Assembly: GCA_951813325.1 (NCBI GenBank)
Contig: OX638350.1
Span: forward strand, 1,661,029 to 1,725,028
Reading direction: 5' to 3'
Length of the DNA: 64,000 nt
From: an uncultured Acidimicrobiales bacterium
GTDB lineage: Bacteria; Actinomycetota; Acidimicrobiia; Acidimicrobiales; Bin134
Program-made: the position numbers and the translations under genes
Shown here: positions 1 through 9,190 of the stretch, one piece after another
Layout: each line of letters starts with the position of its first letter
Position numbering within the stretch: the stretch's first letter is position 1
The notes under the pieces: model-generated
What the model was told of the DNA's origin: nothing
Databases searched by the model: none
What the model saw: the letters and a program-made list of their open reading frames with translations, nothing else

Positions 1-1699
1 TGCGCCGGTAGGGGGCAGTCTGCTCGACGCAGGTGGGAATGTCGGGGTCGTTGGGACACGGGAACTGGAACACCAGCTCGGTCACCACATCGGGGGCCCC
101 GAACTTGTCCGGGCCGAAGGTGGCGGGAAGCTGGTGCTGGATGTCCACCGAACCCAGGTTGGCAAAGGCGTTGTAGATCTCCTGGCGGGTGGGGTTGGGG
201 CCGGCGTCATAGAGCGCCCGGGCCACCATGCGCATCTCGGTGCACACCGTGGAGGTCATCCCGTAGGCGCTGTCGTAGCTCCCGTACACCTCCCGCACGT
301 GCCGGGCGCCAATAGCGCTGTTGGCCGCATAGGCCTCGTTGCACATGATGTTCAGAGGTGCGTTGAAGCTGACCACCGGGTTGTCGGGGACCCGGAAGTT
401 TCCGGTGGGGGCGTCGTCGATGATGACGGTGCCGTTGTAAAGCTCTCCGGCGAGGTCGCCGCCAAACTGGACCACCTTGCCCGACACCAGATCGCCGGCC
501 TGGCTGTTGAAATCCGAGTTGTAGAACTGCACGTCGCCGGGGGCGAATCCCTGGTTGACCATTTCAGAGATGAACTGGGGCAGACTCAAAACGTTGAGGC
601 CGGGAAACAGCACATCCACACCCTCTTTCAGTATCTGCTCCACCGCGATGTCGTTGCCTTCGCGGCAAGTGGTGCCCCCGCCGCAGCCAATTTGCTCGGC
701 TACTGCGACGTTGTAACCAGCTGCTTCCAGAGGTTCGATTGCTCCAGCTTGGAATGCCTCAGGTTGGCTTGGTGTGTCAGGCCATACCACACCGATCGTC
801 TTGCCTTCCAGAGCGCCGCTAGCGATAATCGCCGCGACCATGTTGGACAACGAATCCTCAGCAATGGGGCTTAGGGAATACAAGCGTCCTGGGGCATTTT
901 CGTGAAACTCTCGAGGATTGCCCTGGGTGGTCAGGAATAACGTGTCGTGATCTTTTGCGATGCACTCGGTGCCGCTGCCTTGGAACCCAGAGGTGTTGAC
1001 CACGATTACCGCGTTGTAGTCCTCGGTGGCCTCGATACAGGCTTGGTTGCGCAGGGTGTCGATGTCCTCGCCGCCACCGCCCAACGCGGACACCTCCACG
1101 AGACGGAGGTCGATCTTGCGGCCCCAGATGCCGTTGCAGTCCTCGTTGATCACCTTGGTGAAGGCCTCGAACATATCCACAACGTCGCCAACCGGGATAG
1201 CAAAGCCGATGCCCTCCAGCTCCTCCAGCTTGGTGCGGAGGTGGACGATGGTGATGGAGTCCTCGGTGATGCCGGCGCCGGTGGCCTGCGGCGGCGAATC
1301 CGGGTCGGGCGTGGCCGTGCAGAACACGTCGAGCGGCTGGAACGGATGCGACCGGTCGAATGTCTTGTGGAACTCGATGAAAAAGTCGCCCCGGGGCTCG
1401 TCGAAACCGATATCCACCGGCGCCTCGGGGGCCGGCTCGGATGACTCGTCTCCGTCACCGGAGTCAGATGGCCCATCGGGCTCGTCGGGGGCCGGGGCGG
1501 CCGCCTCCTCGGCCGGTGCGGGCTCGCCGCCGTCGCCGGAGTCGGATGGCTCATCAGGCCCGCCGGGCGCCGGGGCCGCCGTCTGCTCCGACTGTGCGGG
1601 CCCGGCACCGCCGTCGTCGTCGTTGCCGCCTCCACAGGCTACGGCCACGAGCACGAGCACCAGCAGCGCTCCCCAGAATTTCAGCATCCTATGAGACAC
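1..1699 (-). CDS. Branched-chain-amino-acid-type ABC substrate-binding lipoprotein (3' end outside window)
   Basis: The reading frame is open from the start to the left edge of the window, so only the first 566 codons are seen. I chose a GTG start because the purine run GGAGAGGGG lies about 5 bases before it; an in-frame ATG four codons later has no Shine-Dalgarno. A signal peptide (MLKFWG then a Leu/Val run) ends in the lipobox AVAC with Cys22, so the protein should be lipid-anchored outside the membrane. A low-complexity Pro/Glu/Asp linker follows to about residue 95. The body reads as a Peripla_BP_6 (LivJ-like) domain, with stretches such as GITEDSITIVHL and GKTIGVVWPDTPSQ. Being next to LivF/LivHMG-type genes, it is probably their binding protein. 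The ligand cannot be told; amino acids, amides or aromatic acids are all possible. Confidence 0.85.
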   Translation of the reverse strand, partial: MSHRMLKFWGALLVLVLVAVACGGGNDDDGGAGPAQSEQTAAPAPGGPDEPSDSGDGGEPAPAEEAAAPAPDEPDGPSDSGDGDESSEPAPEAPVDIGFDEPRGDFFIEFHKTFDRSHPFQPLDVFCTATPDPDSPPQATGAGITEDSITIVHLRTKLEELEGIGFAIPVGDVVDMFEAFTKVINEDCNGIWGRKIDLRLVEVSALGGGGEDIDTLRNQACIEATEDYNAVIVVNTSGFQGSGTECIAKDHDTLFLTTQGNPREFHENAPGRLYSLSPIAEDSLSNMVAAIIASGALEGKTIGVVWPDTPSQPEAFQAGAIEPLEAAGYNVAVAEQIGCGGGTTCREGNDIAVEQILKEGVDVLFPGLNVLSLPQFISEMVNQGFAPGDVQFYNSDFNSQAGDLVSGKVVQFGGDLAGELYNGTVIIDDAPTGNFRVPDNPVVSFNAPLNIMCNEAYAANSAIGARHVREVYGSYDSAYGMTSTVCTEMRMVARALYDAGPNPTRQEIYNAFANLGSVDIQHQLPATFGPDKFGAPDVVTELVFQFPCPNDPDIPTCVEQTAPYRR

Positions 1700-1740
1700 G
1701 GCTACCCCTCTCCGTTGCCTGGCGACGAACAGTAGCCGAT
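1633..1740 (-). repeat. Duplicated leader and signal-peptide segment, copy 1
   Basis: This 108-base stretch (untranslated leader, GTG start and lipoprotein signal peptide) recurs almost base for base at 2758-2865, exactly 1125 bases away, with scattered mismatches. Both copies carry the same Shine-Dalgarno, and both stop matching just after the GAT at their upstream end. This is a tandem duplication of an expression and secretion signal. Confidence 0.9.
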
Positions 1741-2045
1741 GGTGTTGCCCGATGTGCGCTGTCGATGCCGGCGTCGAGCACATCCATCGGGCAGGCGACC
1801 GGCGACGACGCCCGAGGCGTTGGGGTGCAGCGGCTCGGGATCGCCGAACCCCAGGGTGCCGGGGAATTCCTCGGTATCGGCCAGATCGCGCCGGGCAACA
1901 GCGGCGGTGTTCAATTCCTCGGCATAGCGCTGCACGGTGGAATTGACCGTGGGACCGGGAACCGAGGGAGTGGTCTCAATGCGGGGCTTTTGGGTTTGTG
2001 TGCTTGGGCTCTGGGCGGTGGGAGGCGGGTCATTCGCGGGGTTAA
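1735..2045 (-). pseudogene. Remnant of efflux-adaptor lipoprotein gene (middle part)
   Basis: Read in the frame 2097-1702, this stretch gives PGPTVNSTVQ, AEELNTAAVARRDL and [18 protein letters not shown], nearly identical to residues about 325-375 of the intact adaptor encoded at 41492-43441. It continues the preceding lipoprotein gene after that gene's TAA, but in a shifted frame. A second frame change follows GRLPD, after which VLDAG is recognisable in another frame. The similarity ends where the duplicated leader of the next gene begins. It is a decayed fragment and is not expected to be translated. Confidence 0.85.
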
Positions 2046-2824
2046 GGGGCTGCAGCCAGATTGGGCTCCGCTCCCCCGATGACCGGCAGGCAAACATCCA
2101 ATGCGGCCCTGACCTCGGGGGTTATGTTTTGGGCGTTGCTGCCGGAATTGTCGAAGCCGGTGTCGGGGAACCGGCCGAAGTCGGGGTCGGGAAAGTTGTC
2201 CAGCCCCCGGTCACGCATGCACTGGGAGAACGCCAACGCGTTCTCTTCCTCCTCCACCTGCTGTGCGTTGGTGTCCTGTTGGGGGGCCAAAGCGATCACC
2301 TCGCTGAAAACGCTGGCGCAGGCCTGGAGGGCTTGACCCAAACCGGGCTGGGTGAAGTCCACCCCGGCCTCCTGCATGGCGGTGATGGCCGAGCCCTGGT
2401 CGACAATCCGGGAGCTGTCGATATCGGGGAAGTCGGAGAACCCCTCGTCGCGGACACAACGGGAGTAGTCCACGAAAGCGTCATCGCGCATCCTCAGCAG
2501 CTCTTCTTCTGACGGTTCGGTTTCGGAATCGTCTTGGGCCGACCCCTGCGTCTCGGACTGCTCATCCGGCTTTGCCTCGTCGGGGGGATCGGCAACTCCC
2601 TCCAAAGGCTCAGGTTGCCCGTCTTGTGGTTCCGGGGCGTTGGCTTCCTCCGCCGGGCCCGGCTCGTCCCCATCGGCGGAGTCGGCGGGCGCATCAGGGG
2701 CCGGGGCGGTGATCACCTCGGCCGAGCCCGGCTGGGCGCCGTCGTCGTTGCCGTCTCCACAGGCTCCGGCCACGAGCACGAGCCCCAGCAGCCCTCCCCA
2801 GAATTTCAGCATTCTATAAGACAC
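2042..2824 (-). CDS. Chimeric lipoprotein: Liv-binding-protein signal peptide joined to truncated efflux-adaptor N-domain
   Basis: The protein has 260 residues. The GTG start is preceded by the same GGAGAGGGG as the neighbouring binding-protein gene. Residues 1 to about 58, including lipobox Cys22, match that neighbour. From DGQPEP onward it instead matches residues about 73-265 of the adaptor at 41492-43441, including both S-x-C-x-R-D-x-G motifs (SRCVRDEGF and SQCMRDRGL) and DVCLPVIGG. It ends with TAA exactly where the adaptor continues into its hairpin/barrel part, which survives here only as an out-of-frame remnant. It should still be secreted and lipid-anchored, but it lacks the part that would contact an ABC permease. 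Function unknown; possibly a non-functional duplicate. Confidence 0.8.
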   Translation of the reverse strand: MSYRMLKFWGGLLGLVLVAGACGDGNDDGAQPGSAEVITAPAPDAPADSADGDEPGPAEEANAPEPQDGQPEPLEGVADPPDEAKPDEQSETQGSAQDDSETEPSEEELLRMRDDAFVDYSRCVRDEGFSDFPDIDSSRIVDQGSAITAMQEAGVDFTQPGLGQALQACASVFSEVIALAPQQDTNAQQVEEEENALAFSQCMRDRGLDNFPDPDFGRFPDTGFDNSGSNAQNITPEVRAALDVCLPVIGGAEPNLAAAP

Positions 2825-2865
2825 GGCTACCCCTCTCCGCAGCTTGGCGACGAACAGTAGTCGAT
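2758..2865 (-). repeat. Duplicated leader and signal-peptide segment, copy 2
   Basis: Partner of the repeat at 1633-1740. It supplies the Shine-Dalgarno, GTG start and lipobox of the chimeric lipoprotein. Upstream of it, about 80 bases separate this gene from the divergent MFS-LivF gene; promoters for both must lie here, but no clear -35/-10 pair was recognised. Confidence 0.88.
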
Positions 2866-2946
2866 CAAGCAGCCCTTTGTGTACTGCGGAACTCGTGCGT
2901 GGCGACGCGTCGATGGCCTAGTGTCTTGCCGCGATGAGGGGCTGCC

Positions 2947-5220
2947 ATGGATGATCCGGCGGAGATGGGGTCATCATCAGGCGAGCCGACCTTGGATGAT
3001 CCAACGGTGAACCACCCGGACAAACTGGATGATCCGGCCAATCTGGCGTCGGCGGTCTTCGAGGAGGAGTCCAAGCGCTTGGCCGAGCAGGCGGCCAAGT
3101 CGGAGGTGGTGGTGCTGCCCGACGACCTGCTGCCCGGTGTGGGCGAAGCGCCCATGAGCCTGCGGCAGGGCATCCGGGCTGGTGGTGCGAGCATGCTCGT
3201 GGTGCTCTTCTGTCTCAACGTGATCGACGAGTTCGACCGGGTGGCAATCGCCGTGCTCCTGCCCGACCTACAGGACGCTTTCGGAGTGTCCGACACGGTG
3301 ATCTTGGGCATCTCCTCGTTCGGCGGAGTGGCCTTGGTGCTGGGCGCGGTGCCGCTGGCCTGGCTGGCCGACCGGGTCAAGCGCACCCTCATCGTGCCGG
3401 TGGCCACTGCAGGCTGGGCGGTGAGCGTGTTCCTCACCGGATTGGTGAAAAATCCCTTCCAGTATTTCTGGACCAGGGTTCTCACCGGAGCGGGCCAGGC
3501 CAACCGCCTGCCGGTGCACTCCTCGCTGCTCACCGACACCTACCCCATTCCCGCCCGGGCTCGGATCTTCGCCTTCGAGGGCATGGGCCGGCCCATAGGG
3601 CTGCTCATCGGACCGGTCTTGGCCGGGGCCATCGCCTCAATCGCCGGTGGGGACGACGGATGGCGATGGGCGTTCTACATCTTCGCCATCCCGCCGGTTG
3701 TCCTCGCGCTGGTGTCGCTGATCTTGAAAGAGCCCCCCCGGGCGGGCAACGAGCAGCAGGCCATCTTGGGGGAGCAGTACGAGATGCCCCCCATCGGGTC
3801 GGACTTGCCGGTGTCGATGTCCACCGCGTTTGCCCGCCTCAAGAAGGTCAAGACCTTCTATTTCCTAGCCGTAGGCGTGGGCACCCTTGGCTTTGCCCTG
3901 GTCACGCTGCCCAGCCAGCTCAACTTGATGCTGGAGGACGAGTACGGCTACGAGGCCTTCCAGCGGGGCTGGGTGACGTCGCTGGTGTGGCTGGCCAGCC
4001 TGGTGGCCATCCCCATCTCGGGATTCAAATTCGACGGGATGTTCCGGGAGGACCCGTCCAAGATGGTGCGGACCGCGGGCACGCTCATCATCATGTCGGG
4101 CGTATTGGTGCTCATCGCCATGCGGTTCCACCAGCCCGCCATCATGATCTTCGGCATCAGCCTGGCCAACGGCTGCACCTCAGCCTCCTTTGTGGCCGCC
4201 GCTCCCACCATCGGCGCGGTGGCCCCCTATCGGATGAGAGCCCAAGCCTTCGCTTTGTTGCCGGTGTTCATCTTCTTGATGGGGGGGTTCATGGGCAGCA
4301 TCATCGCCGGATCCATCAGCGACGCCCATGGTGAGCGGCTCGCGATCAGCGTCGTGGCCCCGCCGGCCTCCATCATCGGCGGCCTCTTGGTGGCCTACGG
4401 CGCCCGCTACATCAAGCGGGACATATCGCTGGCGGTGAGCGAGCTGGTGGAGGAGCAAGAGGAGATGCGCCGCATGGCGGAGCATCCCGACGACATTCCG
4501 GTGCTCCAGGTGCGGGGGCTGGACTACAGCTACGGCCCGGTGCAGGTGCTGTTCGACTGCGGGCTGGAAGTTCGCCGGGGCGAGACGCTCGCCCTGTTGG
4601 GCACCAACGGCGCGGGCAAGTCCACCCTGTTGCGGGCGGTCAGCGGCCTGGGCGTGCCCGACCGAGGAGCCATTCGCCTCAACGGGCGGACGATCACCTA
4701 CGCCGACGCCGAGCTGCGCTTCAAGCAGGGCATCGTGCAGGTGAGGGGCGGTGCCGGGGTGTTCCCCGGCCTCACGGTTGAGGAGAATCTCCTGGCCGCC
4801 ATGCTGAGCACCAAAGAAGAAAAGGATGAGGTCTTTCGGCGGATCGAGCGGGTATACGACGTGTTCGGCGTGTTGCGGCAAAAGCGCAGCCAGGCGGCTG
4901 AAGACCTCTCTGGAGGTCAGCAGCAGATGCTGGCCTTCGGCATGGGGCTGATGCACGAGCCCGAGGTGCTGCTCATCGACGAGCTGTCGCTGGGCCTGGC
5001 CCCGGTGGTGGTGCAGGAGCTGCTGCAAGTGGTGGAAGACCTCAAGGCGACGGGGCTGACCATGATCATCGTGGAGCAGTCGCTGAACGTGGCCCTGAGC
5101 GTGGCCGAGCGGGCCGTGTTCATGGAAAAGGGCCGGGTGCGATTCGAGGGTCCGGCCCAGGAGCTGGCCGAGCGGGACGACCTGGTCCGAGCGGTGTTCC
5201 TCGGGGCCGAGGGCGGCTGA
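2947..5220 (+). CDS. MFS permease fused to LivF-like ABC ATPase
   Basis: 757 residues in two modules. Residues about 75-490 are a multi-pass membrane region of major-facilitator type: motif A reads WLADRVKR, a TM4-like FWTRVLTGAG follows, and there are roughly a dozen hydrophobic segments. Residues about 515-757 are an ABC ATPase most like LivF: Walker A GTNGAGKS at 552-559, signature LSGGQ at 654-658, Walker B LLIDE with Asp678-Glu679, and VEQ in place of the switch histidine, as is usual for LivF. The first ~70 residues are acidic and repetitive (DDP motifs) with no recognised domain. GAGGGG precedes the ATG. The downstream gene supplies LivH, LivM and LivG, so this ATPase probably completes that importer. 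The tethered MFS part is unexpected: it may move the same substrate by another mechanism, or act as a sensor. Confidence 0.85.
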   Translation: MDDPAEMGSSSGEPTLDDPTVNHPDKLDDPANLASAVFEEESKRLAEQAAKSEVVVLPDDLLPGVGEAPMSLRQGIRAGGASMLVVLFCLNVIDEFDRVAIAVLLPDLQDAFGVSDTVILGISSFGGVALVLGAVPLAWLADRVKRTLIVPVATAGWAVSVFLTGLVKNPFQYFWTRVLTGAGQANRLPVHSSLLTDTYPIPARARIFAFEGMGRPIGLLIGPVLAGAIASIAGGDDGWRWAFYIFAIPPVVLALVSLILKEPPRAGNEQQAILGEQYEMPPIGSDLPVSMSTAFARLKKVKTFYFLAVGVGTLGFALVTLPSQLNLMLEDEYGYEAFQRGWVTSLVWLASLVAIPISGFKFDGMFREDPSKMVRTAGTLIIMSGVLVLIAMRFHQPAIMIFGISLANGCTSASFVAAAPTIGAVAPYRMRAQAFALLPVFIFLMGGFMGSIIAGSISDAHGERLAISVVAPPASIIGGLLVAYGARYIKRDISLAVSELVEEQEEMRRMAEHPDDIPVLQVRGLDYSYGPVQVLFDCGLEVRRGETLALLGTNGAGKSTLLRAVSGLGVPDRGAIRLNGRTITYADAELRFKQGIVQVRGGAGVFPGLTVEENLLAAMLSTKEEKDEVFRRIERVYDVFGVLRQKRSQAAEDLSGGQQQMLAFGMGLMHEPEVLLIDELSLGLAPVVVQELLQVVEDLKATGLTMIIVEQSLNVALSVAERAVFMEKGRVRFEGPAQELAERDDLVRAVFLGAEGG

Positions 5221-5269
5221 GCGTGGGCTGGATTGACTCAGGTCAGAGCCATCACAGGATGGGCGGGCT

Positions 5270-8128
5270 GTGATCGACATCGGCTGGGAGATCTCCCAGC
5301 AAGATCTGTTCTCGGGCAGCGTGCAGGGGCTCATCGTGGCTGCCCTGGCGGCCGGCTTCGTGCTCATCTACCGGTCGACCGGGGTGCTCAACTTCGCCCA
5401 CGCCGAGATCGGCAGCTTCGGCGTGGCCCTCATGGCCATGTTGACGTTCCGCTACGACGTCCCCTACTGGGTGGCCTTCTTCTTGTCGATCGGAGCCGCG
5501 GCCGGCTTTGCCATGATCACCGAATTAGTGGTGGTGCGGCGCTTGTTCAACTCGCCTCGCTTGGTGCTGTTCATCGCCACCCTGGGAGTGGCCCAGCTGG
5601 CCATATTCGCGGCGATTGAGCTGCCCGACGTGTCCCGGCCGGGACCGTTCCCCCTGCCGCCGAAACTCACCACCCAAGAGTTCAGGTGGGAAGTCACAGA
5701 TCACCTCCGCATCGGGGGGCGCGAGCTGCTGGTGGTGATCGTGGTGCCGCTGGTGATCGCCGCCTTGGCGCTGTTTTTGGGCCGAACCCGCTATGGGCTG
5801 GCCATCCGGGCTTCGGCCGAGAACTCCGACACCGGGAGGCTGTTCGGCATCAGCGTGCGACGGGTGTCCACCATGGTGTGGACCATTGGCGGAGCACTGG
5901 CGGGGGTCACCCTCATTCTGCTGGCGCCGTTTCGGGTCAGCGCCGCCGACGCGGGAACGGCGAGCCTCGGCCCCGGCTTGCTTCTTCGGGTGTTGCTGGT
6001 GGCGCTGATCGCCCGAATGCGATCGCTGTGGGTGACGCTGATCGCCGGTGTCGGGCTGGGCATCTTCCAGCGTCTGTTCCGAGGCAACGTAGATCGGGAC
6101 ATCCGCGAAGCGGTGGACGTGATCTTCTTCGTTGCCATCTTGATCATCACCGTGCTTTTCGCCCGCCGAGGCACTGAAGACGAGGGAGAATGGTCGCTCT
6201 CACCCAAGGTGAAAGCCATCCCCGAGCGGCTTCGCCACCTGTGGTATATCCGCAACCTGTCCCGGTTCGGGTTTGCCGCCATTTTCGGCGGTCTCGTCCT
6301 TCTTGGATTGTTCCTCACCAAGAACTCGAATCTGTACACCTGGACCCGTATTCTGGGCTTCGCCCTGATCGCCCTGTCGGTGTCGATGCTCACCGGCTGG
6401 GCCGGCCAGCTCTCCTTGAGCCAGTTTGCCTTTGCCGGTGTCGGCGGCCTCACCGTGGTGGCGCTGACCGAGAACGGCGACATTCCGATTCCGTTCGACT
6501 GGTGGGACTGGTCGTTCGACCTTCCGTGGGGAGTGGCCATGGTGGTGGCGGTGGCCGCCGGCATGATCAGCGCGTTCATCATCGGCGTGCCCGCGCTCAG
6601 GGTGAAGGGCCTGATGCTGGCGGTAACCACGCTGGCCTTCGCCATCGCGGCCATGTCCTGGATCTTCGTGCAGGACGTGTTCACCCAGGGGGCCACGAAC
6701 TCCCCCAAGGTCATCCCGCCGGTGTGGGGGCCGTTCGACTTCACCGCCTCCCGAAAATCGTACTTCTTCTTGGTTCTGGTGCTCTTGGCGCTGGCCGTGT
6801 GGATGGTGGCCCACCTGCGAAAAACCGGGATCGGTCGGATGATGATCGCGGTGCGCGACAACGAGGACATGGCGGCGGCATCCACCGTGTCGGGCAGCCG
6901 GATCAAGCTCATCTCGTTCACTCTGGCCGGGGGGCTGGCCGCTCTGGGAGGCGGTCTGATCATCACCGGCGAGCCCACCATCAACCCCCAAGTGCTGTTC
7001 AACGCCAACGAGTCCATCAACGTCATTGCCATCGCCATCATCGGCGGGCTGGGGTCGATCGCCGGACCGCTGCTCGGCGTGCTGTGGGTGAAGGGCATTC
7101 CCGCCATCTTCGGGGCCAGCGACGAGGTGCGGCTGCTCACCTCCGGGGTGGGCCTGCTGCTGTTGCTGATGTATTTCCCCGGCGGGATCATGCAGCTCCT
7201 CTACAAGCTGCGCGACTTCCTATTGGAGCAGGCCGACCAGCGGATGGCCGCCCGAGACGGGCCGGAGCCGGTGTCGGCGCTGTCCAAGCCGGTGCCAATC
7301 ACCAGCGAGCGCACAGCAGCCGTGGAGCAGGGGCATCCGTGGCTGGCGGTGCGGGATGTGCATGTGCAATTCGGCGGGAAGGTGGCGGTGGACGACGTAT
7401 CCATCGAGGTCTACCAGGGAGAGCTGGTGGGGCTGATCGGCTCCAACGGGGCGGGCAAGTCCACCCTCATGAACGCCATCAGCGGCTTCGTTCCGTTCCG
7501 CGGCCAAGTACAGGTGCTGGGGCGGGATATTTCCCGACTGCCGTCCTATAAGCGCCACCGGGGCGGCCTGGGACGGGGATTCCAACACGCCAAGCTGTAT
7601 CCCGACCTCACCGTGCGAGAGGCGCTGATGGTGTCGATGGAGGCCCGGGATCGCTCACTGCTGGTGCCGTCGCTGCTGGGAGTGCCGCCTTCGCCTGGCC
7701 AGGAGCGGCGCAAGCGGGCCGACGTGGACGGCCTCATGGACTTCGTGGGGTTGGGGCGCTACGCCGACCATTTCATCTCCAACCTGTCCACCGGCACCCG
7801 CCGCATCGTGGAGCTGGCCAGCCTGCTGGCGGTGGACGCCAAGGTGCTGCTGCTGGACGAGCCCACCGGTGGGGTGGCCCAGAGGGAGAGCGAGGCATTC
7901 GGGCCGCTCATCCGGCGCATCCAGGCCGAGCTGGGCGCCGCAGTCGTGGTGATCGAGCACGACATGCCCCTGGTCATGAGCATCAGCGACCGGGTCTACT
8001 GCCTGGAGGCTGGTTCGGTGATCTCTGAGGGATCGCCCGAGGAGGTGCGGAACGATCCGCTGGTAATCGCCTCGTATTTGGGCACCGATGTGCGGGCTAT
8101 CGAGCGCTCTGGGGAGCGTTCTAGCTAG
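5270..8128 (+). CDS. LivH-LivM-LivG triple fusion, branched-chain-amino-acid-type ABC importer
   Basis: 952 residues starting at GTG. Residues 1 to about 300 are a LivH-like permease (early GVLNFAHAEIG, the classic LivH N-terminal motif). About 330-650 is a LivM-like permease (MLTGWAGQLSLSQFAFAGVG, then IAIIGGLGSIAGPLLG). About 690-950 is a LivG-like ATPase with Walker A GSNGAGKS at 724-731, an LSTGT signature at 839-843 instead of LSGGQ, LLLDEPTGG and a conventional switch histidine in VIEHDM. Liv systems normally use four separate polypeptides; here LivHMG is one chain and LivF sits in the upstream MFS fusion, 49 bases away. The stop codon overlaps the stop of the convergent aldo/keto reductase gene in a CTAG. 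Confidence 0.9.
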   Translation: MIDIGWEISQQDLFSGSVQGLIVAALAAGFVLIYRSTGVLNFAHAEIGSFGVALMAMLTFRYDVPYWVAFFLSIGAAAGFAMITELVVVRRLFNSPRLVLFIATLGVAQLAIFAAIELPDVSRPGPFPLPPKLTTQEFRWEVTDHLRIGGRELLVVIVVPLVIAALALFLGRTRYGLAIRASAENSDTGRLFGISVRRVSTMVWTIGGALAGVTLILLAPFRVSAADAGTASLGPGLLLRVLLVALIARMRSLWVTLIAGVGLGIFQRLFRGNVDRDIREAVDVIFFVAILIITVLFARRGTEDEGEWSLSPKVKAIPERLRHLWYIRNLSRFGFAAIFGGLVLLGLFLTKNSNLYTWTRILGFALIALSVSMLTGWAGQLSLSQFAFAGVGGLTVVALTENGDIPIPFDWWDWSFDLPWGVAMVVAVAAGMISAFIIGVPALRVKGLMLAVTTLAFAIAAMSWIFVQDVFTQGATNSPKVIPPVWGPFDFTASRKSYFFLVLVLLALAVWMVAHLRKTGIGRMMIAVRDNEDMAAASTVSGSRIKLISFTLAGGLAALGGGLIITGEPTINPQVLFNANESINVIAIAIIGGLGSIAGPLLGVLWVKGIPAIFGASDEVRLLTSGVGLLLLLMYFPGGIMQLLYKLRDFLLEQADQRMAARDGPEPVSALSKPVPITSERTAAVEQGHPWLAVRDVHVQFGGKVAVDDVSIEVYQGELVGLIGSNGAGKSTLMNAISGFVPFRGQVQVLGRDISRLPSYKRHRGGLGRGFQHAKLYPDLTVREALMVSMEARDRSLLVPSLLGVPPSPGQERRKRADVDGLMDFVGLGRYADHFISNLSTGTRRIVELASLLAVDAKVLLLDEPTGGVAQRESEAFGPLIRRIQAELGAAVVVIEHDMPLVMSISDRVYCLEAGSVISEGSPEEVRNDPLVIASYLGTDVRAIERSGERSS

Positions 8129-9156
8129 ATCCGCCTCAGGGCTGGATCAGCGACGGCGGGGGGGATGTAGAAGGCGTCGTCGGGGTTGAGGTCGGTGCCG
8201 GGGGGCACCAGCTCGTCGATGCGGTCGAGGATGTCGTTGGACAAGCGCAGGTCGGGGTCTTCGAGGGCGGCGTCGAGTTGTCGGGGGGTGCGGGGGCCGA
8301 TGATGGCAGAGGTCACCGCGGGGTGGGCCAGGGTGAACGAGTAGGCCAGCGCGGCCATCGAGCAGCCCACTTCGGCGGCCAGCGCGGCCAGCTCTTCCAC
8401 CAAATTGAGCTTGTGCTTCACCACCGGGTTGTCGCGGTCCCAGCGCTGGGCGCTGACCAGGCTGCGGGTGGCCCTGGAGTTCTCCGGCCACTCGGCGCCT
8501 TTGCGGTACTTGCCGGTGAGCCAGCCGCCGTTGAGCGGGCTCCACACGATCACCCCCATGCCGTATGCCTGGCAGGCGGGCAGCACCGACCGCTCGATCT
8601 CGCGGGTGAAGATGGAGTACGGGGGCTGCTCGCAGCGGACCCGCTCGAGGCTGCGGCGCTCGGCAGCCCACTGGCCCTCCACGATGAGCTCGGCCGGGAA
8701 GGTGGACGTGCCGATCATGCGGATCTTGCCGGCCCGCACCAGATCGGTGAGCGCGGCCAGGGTGTCGCCGAAGTCGGTGCGGGGATCGGGGCGGTGCATC
8801 TGGTACAGGTCGATGTAGTCGGTGTCGAGGCGGCGCAGGCTGTGCTCCACGGCCTGGGTCACCCAGCGGCGGGCGCCGCCCTGCATGTTGACGTCGTCGC
8901 CCATCGGGCCGTAGAACTTCGTGGCCAGCACCACCTCGTCGCGCCGGCCCCTGATGGCCCGTCCGACGATCTCCTCGGAGACGCCCATGCTGTAGCGGTC
9001 GGCGGTGTCGATGAAGTTGATCCCCGCGTCGAGGGCTTTGTGGGTCATGGCCGCGCACTCGGCCTCGTCGTTGTTGCCCGCAGGGCCGTACATCATGGCC
9101 CCCAAGCACAGGGCGCTTACTTGGACGCCGGTGGCGCCCAGAGTGCGGTATTCCAT
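8125..9156 (-). CDS. Aldo/keto reductase
   Basis: 343 residues, full family length. NAD(P)H-dependent carbonyl reductase with a TIM barrel. The catalytic tetrad is visible: Asp50 in FIDTAD, Tyr55, Lys80 in ATKFYG and His121 in YQMHRPD. Sequence features (LGATGVQVS at the start, QPPYSIFTREIE, GVIVWSPLNGGWLTGKY) place it with bacterial YghZ/Tas-like or voltage-channel-beta-like reductases. It is convergent with the Liv fusion gene, and the two stop codons share CTAG. Substrate unknown. Confidence 0.9.
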   Translation of the reverse strand: MEYRTLGATGVQVSALCLGAMMYGPAGNNDEAECAAMTHKALDAGINFIDTADRYSMGVSEEIVGRAIRGRRDEVVLATKFYGPMGDDVNMQGGARRWVTQAVEHSLRRLDTDYIDLYQMHRPDPRTDFGDTLAALTDLVRAGKIRMIGTSTFPAELIVEGQWAAERRSLERVRCEQPPYSIFTREIERSVLPACQAYGMGVIVWSPLNGGWLTGKYRKGAEWPENSRATRSLVSAQRWDRDNPVVKHKLNLVEELAALAAEVGCSMAALAYSFTLAHPAVTSAIIGPRTPRQLDAALEDPDLRLSNDILDRIDELVPPGTDLNPDDAFYIPPAVADPALRRI

Positions 9157-9190
9157 GGGGCTTCCTCTCAGATCGTGGGGACGGACGGAA

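Noticed and set aside
4180..5367. Long minus-strand frame (395 codons)
   Set aside because: Antisense to the LivF ATPase; His/Gln-rich shadow translation.
5791..7191. Long minus-strand frame (466 codons)
   Set aside because: Antisense to the LivHM part of the fusion, which has clear motifs; no domain in the shadow.
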